64,000 nt of DNA from Rhizobium sp. SL86 (GTDB lineage: Bacteria; Pseudomonadota; Alphaproteobacteria; Rhizobiales; Rhizobiaceae): positions 620,001 to 684,000 of the forward strand of contig NZ_JAPPRJ010000001.1 in assembly GCF_026672545.1 (NCBI RefSeq), written 5' to 3'. Below are positions 1 through 8,481 of the stretch, one piece after another. Numbering within the stretch: position 1 is the first letter of the stretch; each line of letters opens with the position of its first letter. The notes under the pieces were generated by a model. The model did not search any database. It was not told the origin of the DNA and was given only the letters and a program-made list of their open reading frames with translations. The translations under genes were made by a program, and so were the position numbers.

Positions 1-1131
1 GCCGATGCGCCCCACCTTCTTCATGGTGCGGGCCCAGTTCGGCCGCACATAGACGGCATGGTAATGCGTGGAGGAGCCGACCTCCTTCAGCCAGATCTTG
101 CCCGCAGTCACCGCAAGTGCCACTTCGCGGGCCATCGCCCAGTGCTCACGCGAACGAATGCGGTCGCGGATATTGTCGCAGGCAAAGGAAAACTGGCAGC
201 GGTTGCGCCAGTCCTCGTTCTGGTAGACCACGCCGCAGATCGTATCGGGATAGGCTGGATTGCGCACGCGGTTGAGGATGACCTGGGCGACCGCCGCCTG
301 GCCCTTCACCGATTCCCCGCGCGCCTCGAAATAGATGCCGGAGGCGAGGCACTGCTGTTCCGCGGCGGAAAACACCGCCGGCGGCAACGGCGTCGCCGCC
401 CAGGCGTGATCGTCCGGGTTGATCTCCGGCACGAAGCGGCCATTGTCCTTCTTTTCGGTCAGGATGGCGTCGAAGGGCGACTGCCGGGCAAAATCGGGTT
501 TCGGCGGGGCATAGGCCGTCGCCAGCACATCCGCCCGGTCATTGGTCACCAGGCTTGCCACCATAGGCGAAAGGGGAATGTCAGGCGTCTTCTTTTCCTC
601 GCGACGGAAATAGAAGGAGGCAAGCTGCACCTGTTCGGCCGTTTTCGGCGCCTTGGCGAAGGCCACCAGTTCCGTCTTCTTCGCCGGCGGATCGAGCAGC
701 GAACTGGACCGCTGAAGGATGGAGCCGGCGGAAAAAGCCTTGGGCGGCTGCATGGGTTCGACGGCGACCACCCGCCCCTTCTTGTCCGCGCGCCGGACAC
801 ACTCTTCGTCCGGCGTCTGGTCGGCGTTCTTGTCCGGTGTGTTGAAGGCGATCTTGCGGCCATCCGGCAGCGACATGCCGGCATTGGCAATCAGCCGTGC
901 CTCGCCCTCCGGGAAGGTGAGTTCTGCCGCATGCAGCGAACCGGCCGGCGAATTGGTCAGCACCATGCGCCACTGCATGCCGGACCGGTCGAAACCGGCG
1001 AGCAGATCGGCCAGATCACCCTGGGCCGGGATGGAGGGGAAGATCAGCCATGCGGCAAACCCGAACAGGACGGGGGATGCCCAGCGATCCATGACGGACC
1101 GGCGGGACTTGCTGTTACTCCGCGTACGCAC
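1..1131 (-). CDS. Cell wall hydrolase, SleB/Hydrolase_2 family (3' end cut by the window)
   Basis: An open frame on the minus strand runs off the left edge, so the C-terminus is missing. The N-terminus has a basic stretch and one hydrophobic segment (residues about 17-36), fitting a signal anchor or signal peptide. About 200 variable residues follow. The conserved region begins near residue 260 with CLASGIYFEARGE, then AVAQVILNRVRNPAYPDTIC and CQFSFACD; the Glu of FEARGE is the expected catalytic acid. The family cleaves peptidoglycan (SleB-type) and acts in the periplasm or on the cell wall. A GTG at 1131 is chosen because it includes the basic leader and an in-frame stop lies 24 bases upstream; the ATG at 1092 is the alternative. 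Family assignment is firm; the physiological role is not known. Confidence 0.85.
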   Translation of the reverse strand, partial: MRTRSNSKSRRSVMDRWASPVLFGFAAWLIFPSIPAQGDLADLLAGFDRSGMQWRMVLTNSPAGSLHAAELTFPEGEARLIANAGMSLPDGRKIAFNTPDKNADQTPDEECVRRADKKGRVVAVEPMQPPKAFSAGSILQRSSSLLDPPAKKTELVAFAKAPKTAEQVQLASFYFRREEKKTPDIPLSPMVASLVTNDRADVLATAYAPPKPDFARQSPFDAILTEKKDNGRFVPEINPDDHAWAATPLPPAVFSAAEQQCLASGIYFEARGESVKGQAAVAQVILNRVRNPAYPDTICGVVYQNEDWRNRCQFSFACDNIRDRIRSREHWAMAREVALAVTAGKIWLKEVGSSTHYHAVYVRPNWARTMKKVGRIG

Positions 1132-1199
1132 AGACGCAACTCCAAGACGCTTTCACTCTTGGAGAAAACAATGTGGGATTAACCTAAATGGAGGGTTAA

Positions 1200-1217
1200 C
1201 GCCCGGAAATCCGGGCG
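1200..1217 (-). terminator. Hairpin downstream of kup, possible terminator
   Basis: A perfect GC-rich inverted repeat (CGCCCGGA ... TCCGGGCG, 2-4 base loop) lies 20-38 bases past the kup stop. The U-run is weak (TTAACC on the minus strand), so termination is plausible but not certain. Confidence 0.4.
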
Positions 1218-1237
1218 CTTCCGGCATCAGATATTGC

Positions 1238-3151
1238 TTAAATAATAACGTGGGAGCCGAGTTCGACCACACGGTTCGCAGGCAGGTGGAAATAGTCCGA
1301 CGGATCGATGGCCGTGTTCGCCAACCCGATGAACAGGCGGTCCTGCCACATGGGCATACCCGATTCCGCATCCGGCACCAGCTTTCGGCGGCCGAGATAA
1401 AAGGAGGTCGACATGATGTCGAACTTCAGGCCGCACTTTCGCAAATAACCCAGCGCCTGCGAGACGTTCTGCGACTGCATGAAACCGAAACGCAGTTCGA
1501 TCAACGTAAAACGTTCCGTCAGCTTGGTGATGGTGAAGGAGTTTTCCGCGGAAACGCGCGGCTTGTTGACGGTGCGGATCGTCAGGATGACGTTCTTTTC
1601 GTGCAGGACGTGATTGTGCTTGATGTTGTGCATCAGCGCGGCGGGTGCCGATTCCGGATCGCTGGTCAGGAAGATCGCCGTGCCCGGCACGTTGACCGGC
1701 GCGTGCGCACTTTTTGCTTCCATCGAACGTTCGATGGAAGCGGCAAAGGTGGCAAGCGGCACATCGGCCCGGCGGGTCTTTTCCGCCAGAATGCTGGTGC
1801 CGCGCTTCCAGGTCCACATGACGACGGTAAAGACGATCGCGATCAGCACCGGCACGTAACCGCCATCATGGATCTTCAGGAGGTTCGCGCCAAGGAAGAC
1901 GAATTCAAGCGAAAGCAGCGGCAAAAGCGTGACAAAGGCGATGCTGCGCGGCCAGTTCCAGCGCTTGCGGACGAATTCGAACGCCATCAGCGTGGTGACG
2001 ACCATCGCCCCCGTGACCGAAATGCCATAGGCGGTGGCAAGCGCATCCGAGCTTTCAAAACCAAGCACCAGGGCCAGAACGCCGATCAGGAGCAGGATGT
2101 TGACGCCCGGCAGGAAGATCTGCCCGGTATTGGTTTCCGAGGTAAACAGGATTTCCATGCGCGGCAGATAACCGAGATGGATCGCCTGGCGCACCAGCGA
2201 AAAGGCGCCGGTGATTACCGCCTGGCTGGCAATGATGGTGGCGGCCGTCGCCAGAATTACCATCGGCAGCAGCGCCCAGGAGGGAAACATCAGGAAGAAG
2301 GGGTTCTGCATGGCCTCCGGCTGCTTCAGCACGAAGGCGCCCTGCCCCAGGTAATTCAGCGTGAGGGCCGGAAACACCAGCACCAGCCAGGCCCACTGGA
2401 TGGGCTTGCGGCCAAAATGGCCGAGATCGGCATACAGCGCCTCGGCGCCCGTGACGGTCAGGAACACCGCGCCCAGCACCACAATGCCGACAAAACCTTC
2501 CTGCGTCATGAAGAGGATTGCGTAATAGGGGTTGAAGGCAAGCAGGATCGTCGGATCGTCAAAAATATGCGAGACGCCGGCGACCGCCATGGCCAAAAAC
2601 CAGACGGCGGTGATCGGCCCGAAAAAACGCGCCACCATGCCGGTGCCCTGGGACTGGATGGCAAACAGCGCAATCAGGATCACCATCGAGATCGGCAGCA
2701 CCGCTTCATCGAAGGCCGGCGTTACGAGTTTCAGGCCCTCGACCGCCGACATGACCGACAGCGCCGGCGTGATCATCGCATCCCCCATAAAGAGCGCCGC
2801 CCCGATAAGGCCGAGCACCATCAGCGTTGCGCGATGACCGCCCGCCGTCTTCATCAGCATGGCAAGCAGCGACAGGGTGCCGCCTTCACCGTCGTTATCG
2901 GCGCGCAACAGAAAGAGGACGTATTTCAACGTGACGATGATCGTCAGCGTCCAGATCATCAGCGAAATGATGCCAATGATCTCGTATTGCGTCACGCCAT
3001 CGGCAGACACCGGCCGCAGCGCCTCGCGAAACGCATAAAGCGGGCTGGTGCCGATATCGCCGTAAACGACACCGACGGAGCCGAGCGCAAGGCCAAGGAA
3101 TTTCTTCAGGCCTTTGTCGTCATGCGCATGTTCATGATGGAGTTCGGACAT
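1238..3151 (-). CDS. kup: Kup-type low-affinity potassium uptake protein
   Basis: 637 residues, the normal length for the KUP/HAK/KT family. It has the diagnostic [11 protein letters not shown] motif near residue 32, about twelve hydrophobic segments over residues 15-460, and a soluble C-terminal domain of about 150 residues. The family imports K+ across the inner membrane, probably with protons. It starts with [12 protein letters not shown], 17 bases after the corA stop, so it is probably read from the corA promoter as a two-gene cation transport unit. Nothing looks broken. Identification is firm; substrate affinity cannot be judged. Confidence 0.95.
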   Translation of the reverse strand: MSELHHEHAHDDKGLKKFLGLALGSVGVVYGDIGTSPLYAFREALRPVSADGVTQYEIIGIISLMIWTLTIIVTLKYVLFLLRADNDGEGGTLSLLAMLMKTAGGHRATLMVLGLIGAALFMGDAMITPALSVMSAVEGLKLVTPAFDEAVLPISMVILIALFAIQSQGTGMVARFFGPITAVWFLAMAVAGVSHIFDDPTILLAFNPYYAILFMTQEGFVGIVVLGAVFLTVTGAEALYADLGHFGRKPIQWAWLVLVFPALTLNYLGQGAFVLKQPEAMQNPFFLMFPSWALLPMVILATAATIIASQAVITGAFSLVRQAIHLGYLPRMEILFTSETNTGQIFLPGVNILLLIGVLALVLGFESSDALATAYGISVTGAMVVTTLMAFEFVRKRWNWPRSIAFVTLLPLLSLEFVFLGANLLKIHDGGYVPVLIAIVFTVVMWTWKRGTSILAEKTRRADVPLATFAASIERSMEAKSAHAPVNVPGTAIFLTSDPESAPAALMHNIKHNHVLHEKNVILTIRTVNKPRVSAENSFTITKLTERFTLIELRFGFMQSQNVSQALGYLRKCGLKFDIMSTSFYLGRRKLVPDAESGMPMWQDRLFIGLANTAIDPSDYFHLPANRVVELGSHVII

Positions 3152-3167
3152 CCGACCCTCTGGCTCG

Positions 3168-4139
3168 TCAGAGCCAGCCTTTCCAGCGGAAGAAATAAAA
3201 GGGCACGACCGCGGAAATGATCATCGCGACGAGTGCCATGGGATAACCGAAGCTCCAGCCGAGCTCCGGCATGTTCTGAAAGTTCATGCCATAGATGGAG
3301 GCGACCAGCGTCGGCGGCAGGAAGACCACCGAGGCGATCGAGAAGATCTTGATGATGGCGTTCTGCTCGACATTGATCAGCCCGAGCGAGGCATCGAGCA
3401 GGAACGAGATATTGGCCGCGACAAACCCGACATGCTCGGAGAGCGTGGCGACGTCACGCGCCACCGTCTTGCACAGCTTGGCGGTGTCCTTGTCGCTCGT
3501 CACCGCATGGGTGTTCATCAAAAAGGTCAGCACGCGGGACAAGGAACCGAGGCTGTCGCGCACCTTGCCGATCAACCGATGGCATTCGGCGATATCGGCA
3601 AGCTTGCCCTCGAGGAATTTCGGCGGACGGCGTCTTGCGCGGTCACGAAAGATCTCGGAGGAGAGCCCATCGATGCGGGCGATCGCCGTTTCGAGAATTT
3701 CCGCCGTGCGGTCGGCAATGGTTTCCAGCAGATGAGCCAGCACGGCGCAGCCGTTCGACATGTCTTCCGGAACGCGCCCGAAGGCGGCAACGAAGAGATG
3801 GAACGATTTCGGCTCGGCATAACGCACGGTCAGCAGCCGGTCGCGTGCGAGGATGAAGGCGACGTCCGTCAACTGCGGATCATCGGTATCCGCCCGCCAG
3901 ACCAGCGAGGCCGTCATGAAGACGCTCGTCTTTTCGACATAAAGGCGGCTTGAAGGTTCGATATCCTTCAACTCGTCGCGGGTGGGAACGGAAATGTCGA
4001 GCAAGCTTTCGACGAAACGATCCTCCTCCGGCGTCGGGTGAAGAAGGTCGATCCAGACAATATCATCGGCAAGGCCGGACGAGGATTGATCCGGTATGAG
4101 GACCGTTTCAGACCCGTTGGCGCGGTAGGCTTTGATCAC
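3168..4139 (-). CDS. corA: CorA-family magnesium/cobalt channel
   Basis: 323 residues from the GTG start. A soluble, mostly helical cytoplasmic domain (1-255) is followed by two C-terminal membrane helices. The GMN selectivity signature (YGMNF) lies at the end of the first helix and a short basic tail (FRWKGWL) ends the protein. These are the defining features of CorA, which forms pentameric Mg2+ channels in the inner membrane. The open frame extends 12 codons upstream, but the GTG at 4139 has GGAGA about 8 bases before it and fits family N-termini (MIKAYRANG). It is followed closely by kup; both handle cations. Confidence 0.93.
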   Translation of the reverse strand: MIKAYRANGSETVLIPDQSSSGLADDIVWIDLLHPTPEEDRFVESLLDISVPTRDELKDIEPSSRLYVEKTSVFMTASLVWRADTDDPQLTDVAFILARDRLLTVRYAEPKSFHLFVAAFGRVPEDMSNGCAVLAHLLETIADRTAEILETAIARIDGLSSEIFRDRARRRPPKFLEGKLADIAECHRLIGKVRDSLGSLSRVLTFLMNTHAVTSDKDTAKLCKTVARDVATLSEHVGFVAANISFLLDASLGLINVEQNAIIKIFSIASVVFLPPTLVASIYGMNFQNMPELGWSFGYPMALVAMIISAVVPFYFFRWKGWL

Positions 4140-4225
4140 GCAGCGTCTCCGTGCCGGCGCCCGATTAACCGACACAATTGAACGTTAGGGCCAGATTCCA
4201 GTTCCCTCGTCCCAAGCGGGATGCG

Positions 4226-4254
4226 CCTATACGCCTCGCCGGTGGCGAATGCAA
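4226..4254 (-). promoter_or_regulatory. Probable sigma-70 promoter for corA-kup
   Basis: On the minus strand TTGCAT, 17 bases, TATAGG precedes corA, giving an untranslated leader of about 80 bases. The spacing is ideal and the region is non-coding. No start site has been mapped. Confidence 0.45.
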
Positions 4255-4283
4255 GCGATAGCCCGATTCGCCCGCACGGACGG

Positions 4284-5459
4284 TTAATCGAAGACGATGG
4301 CGGGGGCTGCCCGCAGCGGACGTCCCGTCAACTCCTGCCAGACACGCGCGGCAATCTCGCGGTAGATACGGGCGGCCGGGCCGGACGGATCGGAGACGAC
4401 AACCGGCGTGCCCGCATCCGAATTTTCGCGGATGTCCATGGTCAGCGGCACCTCGCCGAGGAAGGGCACCTTGATGCGCTCCGCCTCGGCCTTTGCTCCG
4501 CCGTGACCGAAGATATCGTAACGCGTGCCGGTATCGGGCGCGAGGAAATAGCTCATGTTTTCAATAATGCCGAGAAGCGGCACCTCGACCTTGCGGAACA
4601 TGGCAATGCCCTTGCGGGCATCGATGAGAGCCAGATCCTGCGGCGTCGATACGATGACGGCACCGGCAAGCGGTACCTGCTGCGCCATGGTCAGCTGCGC
4701 ATCGCCGGTGCCGGGCGGCATGTCGACCACCAGAACGTCGAGCTCACCCCAGGCGACCTCGCGCAACATCTGCAGGATGGCCGACTGCACCATCGGCCCG
4801 CGCCAGATCATCGCCGCTTCCTCTTCCACAAGAAAACCCATGGACATCGCCTTCAGGCCGTAATTCTCCATCGGCACGATGATGCGGTTTTCGATCTGCT
4901 GCGGACGGCCGGAAATCTTCAACAGCCGCGGCACCGAGGGGCCGTAGATATCGGCATCGAGCAGGCCGACCTTCAAGCCGTTGGCGATGAGGCCGAGCGC
5001 CAGGTTGACGGCGGTCGTCGATTTGCCGACGCCACCCTTGCCGGAGGCGACCGCGATGATGGCGCCGACACCCGGGACGCCCGCCTTCTGCGGACGCTGG
5101 CCCTGCCCTGCGCCTTGCGGTGCGGCATGGGAATGGCCGTGGGCGTGGCCCTGGGGGCCGCGGGAGGCCTGGGCGGGTGCTGGACGCGGCGGCGGCGCAC
5201 TGCCGGCCTTGCGATCCGCCGTCAGCGTAACGAGCGCGCCCTTGACGCCCGGTATATCCCTGACGGTCCGTTCGGCGGCGACCCGCAGCGGCTCCAGTTC
5301 CTGTGCCCGTTCGGAGGGCACGGAGATCGAGAAATAGACCTTGCCATCGGCAATAAACACATCGGAAACCATGTTTCTCGACACGATATCGCCTTCCAGA
5401 TCAGGACCACGCACGCGGCGCAACGCCTCGATCACGGTTTCCTTGGTCACGTCGGCCAT
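4284..5459 (-). CDS. mrp: Mrp/ApbC (NBP35-like) P-loop ATPase, iron-sulfur carrier family
   Basis: 391 residues. Residues 1-85 form a MIP18/DUF59-type domain, 86-130 a Pro/Ala/Gly/His-rich linker (GHAHGHSH), and 131-390 a deviant Walker A ATPase (SGKGGVGKS at 139-147; DMPPGTGD later). Mrp/ApbC proteins assemble or transfer 4Fe-4S clusters in the cytosol. The usual CxxC cluster-binding pair after ENMSYF is absent; the sequence there reads LAPDTG. The ATPase family is therefore firm but the cluster-carrier role is inferred. The start at 5459 follows GGGAGTG; an upstream extension of 40 codons looks non-coding. Confidence 0.9.
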   Translation of the reverse strand: MADVTKETVIEALRRVRGPDLEGDIVSRNMVSDVFIADGKVYFSISVPSERAQELEPLRVAAERTVRDIPGVKGALVTLTADRKAGSAPPPRPAPAQASRGPQGHAHGHSHAAPQGAGQGQRPQKAGVPGVGAIIAVASGKGGVGKSTTAVNLALGLIANGLKVGLLDADIYGPSVPRLLKISGRPQQIENRIIVPMENYGLKAMSMGFLVEEEAAMIWRGPMVQSAILQMLREVAWGELDVLVVDMPPGTGDAQLTMAQQVPLAGAVIVSTPQDLALIDARKGIAMFRKVEVPLLGIIENMSYFLAPDTGTRYDIFGHGGAKAEAERIKVPFLGEVPLTMDIRENSDAGTPVVVSDPSGPAARIYREIAARVWQELTGRPLRAAPAIVFD

Positions 5460-5524
5460 GGTCACTCCCTGCCATCTACTCCTGCCGGACCGATTGCGTC
5501 CCGACGGGTTTTCCTTGGACAGAC

Positions 5525-5553
5525 ATATAGGTGCGGGCGTGGGGCAGGAGCAA
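5525..5553 (-). promoter_or_regulatory. Probable sigma-70 promoter for mrp
   Basis: On the minus strand TTGCTC, 17 bases, CTATAT lies about 65 bases upstream of the mrp start. Spacing and -10 match are good. The rest of the 5460-5863 gap holds the candidate small RNA described next and nothing else I can recognise. Confidence 0.45.
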
Positions 5554-5611
5554 CAAGATTTCCCGATTGATGCCGTCACACCCGCCGGCGCGCGCCTCCG
5601 GGGACAGCCAG

Positions 5612-5730
5612 GAACAAGGACAAAGAAGCCGCCGTCCAGGCCTGCAGCGACAGATCACGCGCATGGCCTCAACGGCGGCTTTTCTTTTGTCGCGCCTCTT
5701 GGGACGCTTTTTAAGTCCCCTCTGGACCTG
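5612..5730 (-). ncRNA. Candidate small RNA with long terminator-like hairpin
   Basis: No protein frame fits the 404-base gap between mrp and the luxR gene. At 5626-5681 two nested stems occur: AAGCCGCCGT pairs with ACGGCGGCTT, and inside it AGGCC pairs with GGCCT. On the minus strand the stem is followed by TTCTTTGTCC; on the plus strand it is followed by a better U-run (TTCTTTT, 5682-5688), so the hairpin may terminate in either direction. A second small stem (GGGAC/GTCCC) lies at 5700-5718. A sigma-54-like promoter on the minus strand (5740-5755) would start a transcript of about 115 bases ending here. Direction and existence are inference. Confidence 0.35.
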
Positions 5731-5739
5731 CCATAGCGA

Positions 5740-5755
5740 TGCAGGATGCGTGCCA
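5740..5755 (-). promoter_or_regulatory. Sigma-54-like promoter (-24/-12)
   Basis: The minus strand reads TGGCACGCATCCTGCA, differing from the consensus TGGCACG-N4-TTGCA only at the first T of the -12 element. GG and GC are separated by exactly 10 bases as sigma-54 requires. No protein gene follows directly; mrp begins 280 bases downstream. Confidence 0.45.
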
Positions 5756-5863
5756 GATCAAGATTGCCGATGATTCGGTCGCAAACCACGCGATTACGGC
5801 AGGAATGCGCGAGACCGGCGCCACAAATTTGTGCAGCGCACGAAAAATCAGCATAAGGGGCGC

Positions 5864-6595
5864 CTATTTCACCAGCCCAAGCCGGAAGGCCTTGGCCACA
5901 GCCTGGGTGCGGTTGACCGCATTCAGCTTGCGAGTTGCGCGGTTGAGGTAATGGTTGACCGTATGTTCCGAGAGGTTGAGGATATCGGCGATTTCCGCGC
6001 TCGTTTTTCCGGCCGCGGTCCAGTTTACGCAATCCAGTTCACGTTCGCTCAGCGTTTCGGCAACGCGAACGTCGATCGAGCAGATCGCCGCCAACCGGTC
6101 GTAGACGTGCGTCGACAGATAAGACAGCTCCATGATTTCATTGGGTGCGAGATCGGACCGATTCCCCATGAAACCGACCACCCCGCGCTTGCCATTTACA
6201 TCATGTACGGGAACGGCAAGACCACAGATAAAGTCGAACTGGCTGAAGATATCGGGAACAGCGGCGCTTGCGCGTTCCCGTCCAACCTCGGAGACCCTAT
6301 AGCAGATCGGAAGAGTCGTCCCACGCAGCTTATGCAACAAAGGACTTGTTTGCAGCAGCTGATGTTTGTCAAATAGAGCAATAAATTCCGCCGGGAGATT
6401 TGTAATGACGGTACTTGCGCTGAGATCCAAAACCGTGCGGGCCGGAAGCGTGAACACTACGAAATACTTGAACCCATAGTGTTCCGAGACGTTGCGCATG
6501 AGACGCAGGATGTCGAACTGCGTATCAAATTTCGAGATTTCCAAAATAGATTCGTACAACGAAAATTTTTTCTTCTGCAAGGACCGGAGATCCAT
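5864..6595 (-). CDS. LuxR-family regulator with a diverged autoinducer-binding domain
   Basis: 243 residues. Residues 1-165 resemble an autoinducer-binding domain and 178-240 are a clear LuxR/GerE helix-turn-helix (LSERELDCVNWTAAGKTS, NLSEHTVNHYLNRA). In the expected acyl-homoserine-lactone pocket region (ITNLPAEFIALFDKHQL, then TSP) the usual Trp, Tyr and Asp are replaced, so classical AHL binding is doubtful. No luxI-type synthase is nearby: an orphan regulator. The 5' half and its upstream region are far more AT-rich than the neighbourhood, suggesting acquisition. AAGG sits about 11 bases before the ATG. Target and ligand are unknown. Confidence 0.85.
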   Translation of the reverse strand: MDLRSLQKKKFSLYESILEISKFDTQFDILRLMRNVSEHYGFKYFVVFTLPARTVLDLSASTVITNLPAEFIALFDKHQLLQTSPLLHKLRGTTLPICYRVSEVGRERASAAVPDIFSQFDFICGLAVPVHDVNGKRGVVGFMGNRSDLAPNEIMELSYLSTHVYDRLAAICSIDVRVAETLSERELDCVNWTAAGKTSAEIADILNLSEHTVNHYLNRATRKLNAVNRTQAVAKAFRLGLVK

Positions 6596-6722
6596 TTCAT
6601 TTGCCTTCTAACAAATATCTGCCTCTAAAAACCCCGAGTGTACGGCAGCGGGTCTTGCGGAAATCAAGCGACTTCGACTTATTATGAAACAACCTATCGG
6701 ATTCTTAACTGAGAAAATAGTT

Positions 6723-6734
6723 GGTCAATTGACC
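6723..6734. promoter_or_regulatory. Perfect 12-base palindrome, possible operator
   Basis: GGTCAATTGACC stands in the AT-rich gap between the luxR start and the iclR stop, about 130 bases upstream of luxR. Symmetric sites of this kind are typical of dimeric regulators. The binding protein is not known. Confidence 0.35.
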
Positions 6735-6762
6735 CCTAAAAACTTATAGGCGGCACGCAAGA

Positions 6763-7605
6763 TCAACGGGGCGCCAGCGCCACGGCGAGATCAGCCTCGA
6801 TCCGCGCTGCCGCCGACAGAACCGGACGCGCCCAGTCACGCAATTGCGCCTCCTGCGCCCGGAAGGCCGGAGCGGTGACCGAAACGCCGCCGACGAAACC
6901 ACGCGAGACGGCGCAGATGGGGGCCGCCACACAGCAGATCCCCGGCTGATGCTCCTCCCGGTCATAGGCAAACCCCTGTGTGCGTATGGCGCGGATTTCT
7001 GCGAGAAGCGTTTCCGGATCCAGAATCGTCTTCGGCGTGAACGGAAAAAACTGCAGGGTCCGCACCATCTGCTGCACGCGCGCATCCTCCAGCGTCGAAA
7101 GGGCCGCCTTGCCGATGCCCGTGCAATAGACGGGCGAGGCATTGCCGACCTGCGAATGCATCCGCACGGTCTGCCGGCTTTCCAGTTTGTCGAGATAGAT
7201 GATATCTGCCCCGCGCAGGGCGCCGAAATGAACGGTCTCTCCCGTCAGGTCCTGCAGGCGGCGCAAATGCGGCTCTGCCACCTTGCGCGCGGAATTCTGC
7301 GCCCAAGCCCGCGAGGCGAAATTGAGGAGGCGCAGACCGGCCGCATATGTGCCATCGGGGGACAGATCCAGCAGCCCTTCGAGGACAAGGTGTTTCAACT
7401 GACGGTGCAGACTGCCGCGTGGCTGATCCGTCAGGCGCAGGATGTCGCTGAACCGCAATGGCTGGTCGGCGCAGCAGACAAGCTCCACGAGCGCGATCGC
7501 CTTGCCGAGGGTTCCGGTGTCTGCCGACAACAACGCCCGATCCGCTGGCTGAGACTGATCCCGGGTCTCCTCCGTCGCGTCATGCAGCATGGTGCGCTTG
7601 GTCAT
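6763..7605 (-). CDS. IclR-family transcriptional regulator of the adjacent sugar operon
   Basis: 280 residues from the ATG at 7605 (AGGGG upstream; MPLQ at 7626 is an alternative start). An N-terminal winged helix-turn-helix at about 35-90 (FSDILRLTDQPRGSLHRQLKHL) is followed by the C-terminal effector domain (TGETVHFGALRGADIIYLDK; SPVYCTGIGKAALS; GICCVAAPI). IclR proteins bind small sugar or aromatic acids and regulate neighbouring catabolic genes. It is transcribed away from the dehydrogenase-kinase-aldolase-lactonase operon across a 105-base gap containing an inverted repeat. Control by a galactonate-type intermediate is inferred from position. Confidence 0.88.
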   Translation of the reverse strand: MTKRTMLHDATEETRDQSQPADRALLSADTGTLGKAIALVELVCCADQPLRFSDILRLTDQPRGSLHRQLKHLVLEGLLDLSPDGTYAAGLRLLNFASRAWAQNSARKVAEPHLRRLQDLTGETVHFGALRGADIIYLDKLESRQTVRMHSQVGNASPVYCTGIGKAALSTLEDARVQQMVRTLQFFPFTPKTILDPETLLAEIRAIRTQGFAYDREEHQPGICCVAAPICAVSRGFVGGVSVTAPAFRAQEAQLRDWARPVLSAAARIEADLAVALAPR

Positions 7606-7634
7606 GTCTGGCCCCTGAAGCGGCATGGTTGACG

Positions 7635-7664
7635 CTTGACAGGCAACAGGTTTAGTCGCTTTAT
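7635..7664 (+). promoter_or_regulatory. Probable promoter of the KDGal operon
   Basis: CTTGAC, 18 bases, CTTTAT lies in the iclR/SDR gap. The -35 is the alphaproteobacterial consensus. The inverted repeat at 7683-7699 falls just downstream, where a bound regulator would block initiation or clearance. Confidence 0.5.
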
Positions 7665-7682
7665 TCCGGATAGTCAAACATA

Positions 7683-7699
7683 GTTCCAAATAGTGGAAC
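7683..7699. promoter_or_regulatory. Inverted repeat, likely IclR operator
   Basis: GTTCCA-N5-TGGAAC, perfect 6-base arms, between the divergent iclR and SDR genes. IclR-family operators are commonly short palindromes of this type. The match is by position and symmetry only. Confidence 0.5.
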
Positions 7700-7710
7700 A
7701 GGATCCTGCC

Positions 7711-8481
7711 GTGGCTGAATTCACACCCTCCTACCCGGACCTGCGCGATCGCGGGGTTCTTGTAACCGGCGGCGGCTCGGGTATCGGCGCCGCCTTTGTC
7801 CGCGCCTTCAGCGAACAGGGGGCCAAGGTCGCCTTCATCGACATTTCCGAAACGGCAAGCCGGACCCTGGCCGCATCGCTCAACGAAACGGCCCGCCATC
7901 CCGTCCTTTATCTCAAGGCGGATCTGCGCGACGTGGACGCGGTCAAAACCTGCGTCGAGACGGCGGCTTCAACCTTCGGCGGCCTTGGAGTGCTGGTCAA
8001 CAATGCCGGCTGGGACGACCGGCACGATCTCGCCGACGTCACCGAAGACTATTGGGACGACAACCAGGCAATCAATCTGAAGCAGATGTTCTTTGCCGCG
8101 CAGGCGGCTGCCCCGCATCTCATCCGTGACGGTCACGGTGCCATCGTCAACCTGTCCTCGATCGCCTTCCTGCTCAACATGGGAAGCCTGCCGAGTTATG
8201 CCGCGGCCAAGGCCGGCATTCTGGGGTTGACGAAGAGCCTTGCCGGACGACTCGGCCCTCAGGGGGTGCGCGTCAACGCGATCCTGCCCGGCATGGTGGT
8301 GACCGAACGGCAGAAGGAACTGTGGCTGACGGACGAAAGCATTGCCACGATGCTTGATCGCCAGTGCCTGAAGCGCACGCTTCTGGCAGAAGATATGGTC
8401 GGCCCCTGTCTTTTCCTGGCCTCGTCCGCCTCCGCGGGCATGACGGCCCAATCGATCATCGTTGATGGAGGAACCCTTTAG
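7711..8481 (+). CDS. Short-chain dehydrogenase, probable aldose (galactose) 1-dehydrogenase
   Basis: A classical SDR of 256 residues: the nucleotide motif TGGGSGIG near residue 20, NNAG near 95, and catalytic Ser with YAAAK around 145-170. It ends in the usual SDR tail (TAQSIIVDGGTL). GTG at 7711 is preferred (AGGAT about 10 bases upstream); a GTG at 7693 is also open but lies inside the inverted repeat. It is first of four tightly packed genes (stop directly abuts the kinase start). With KDGal kinase, KDPGal aldolase and a lactonase, it probably oxidises galactose or a similar sugar to the lactone in the cytosol. Substrate is inferred from context. Confidence 0.85.
   Translation: MAEFTPSYPDLRDRGVLVTGGGSGIGAAFVRAFSEQGAKVAFIDISETASRTLAASLNETARHPVLYLKADLRDVDAVKTCVETAASTFGGLGVLVNNAGWDDRHDLADVTEDYWDDNQAINLKQMFFAAQAAAPHLIRDGHGAIVNLSSIAFLLNMGSLPSYAAAKAGILGLTKSLAGRLGPQGVRVNAILPGMVVTERQKELWLTDESIATMLDRQCLKRTLLAEDMVGPCLFLASSASAGMTAQSIIVDGGTL

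Noticed and set aside
719..3220. Long plus-strand open frame (833 codons) opposite sleB and kup
   Set aside because: It is antisense to two clearly identified genes, is rich in His/Arg/Asp/Gln as expected from reverse-complement high-GC codons, and shows no domain.
5655..6032. 125-codon minus-strand frame in the mrp-luxR gap
   Set aside because: It overlaps the luxR 3' end in another frame and has no homology; the structured RNA explains the gap better.
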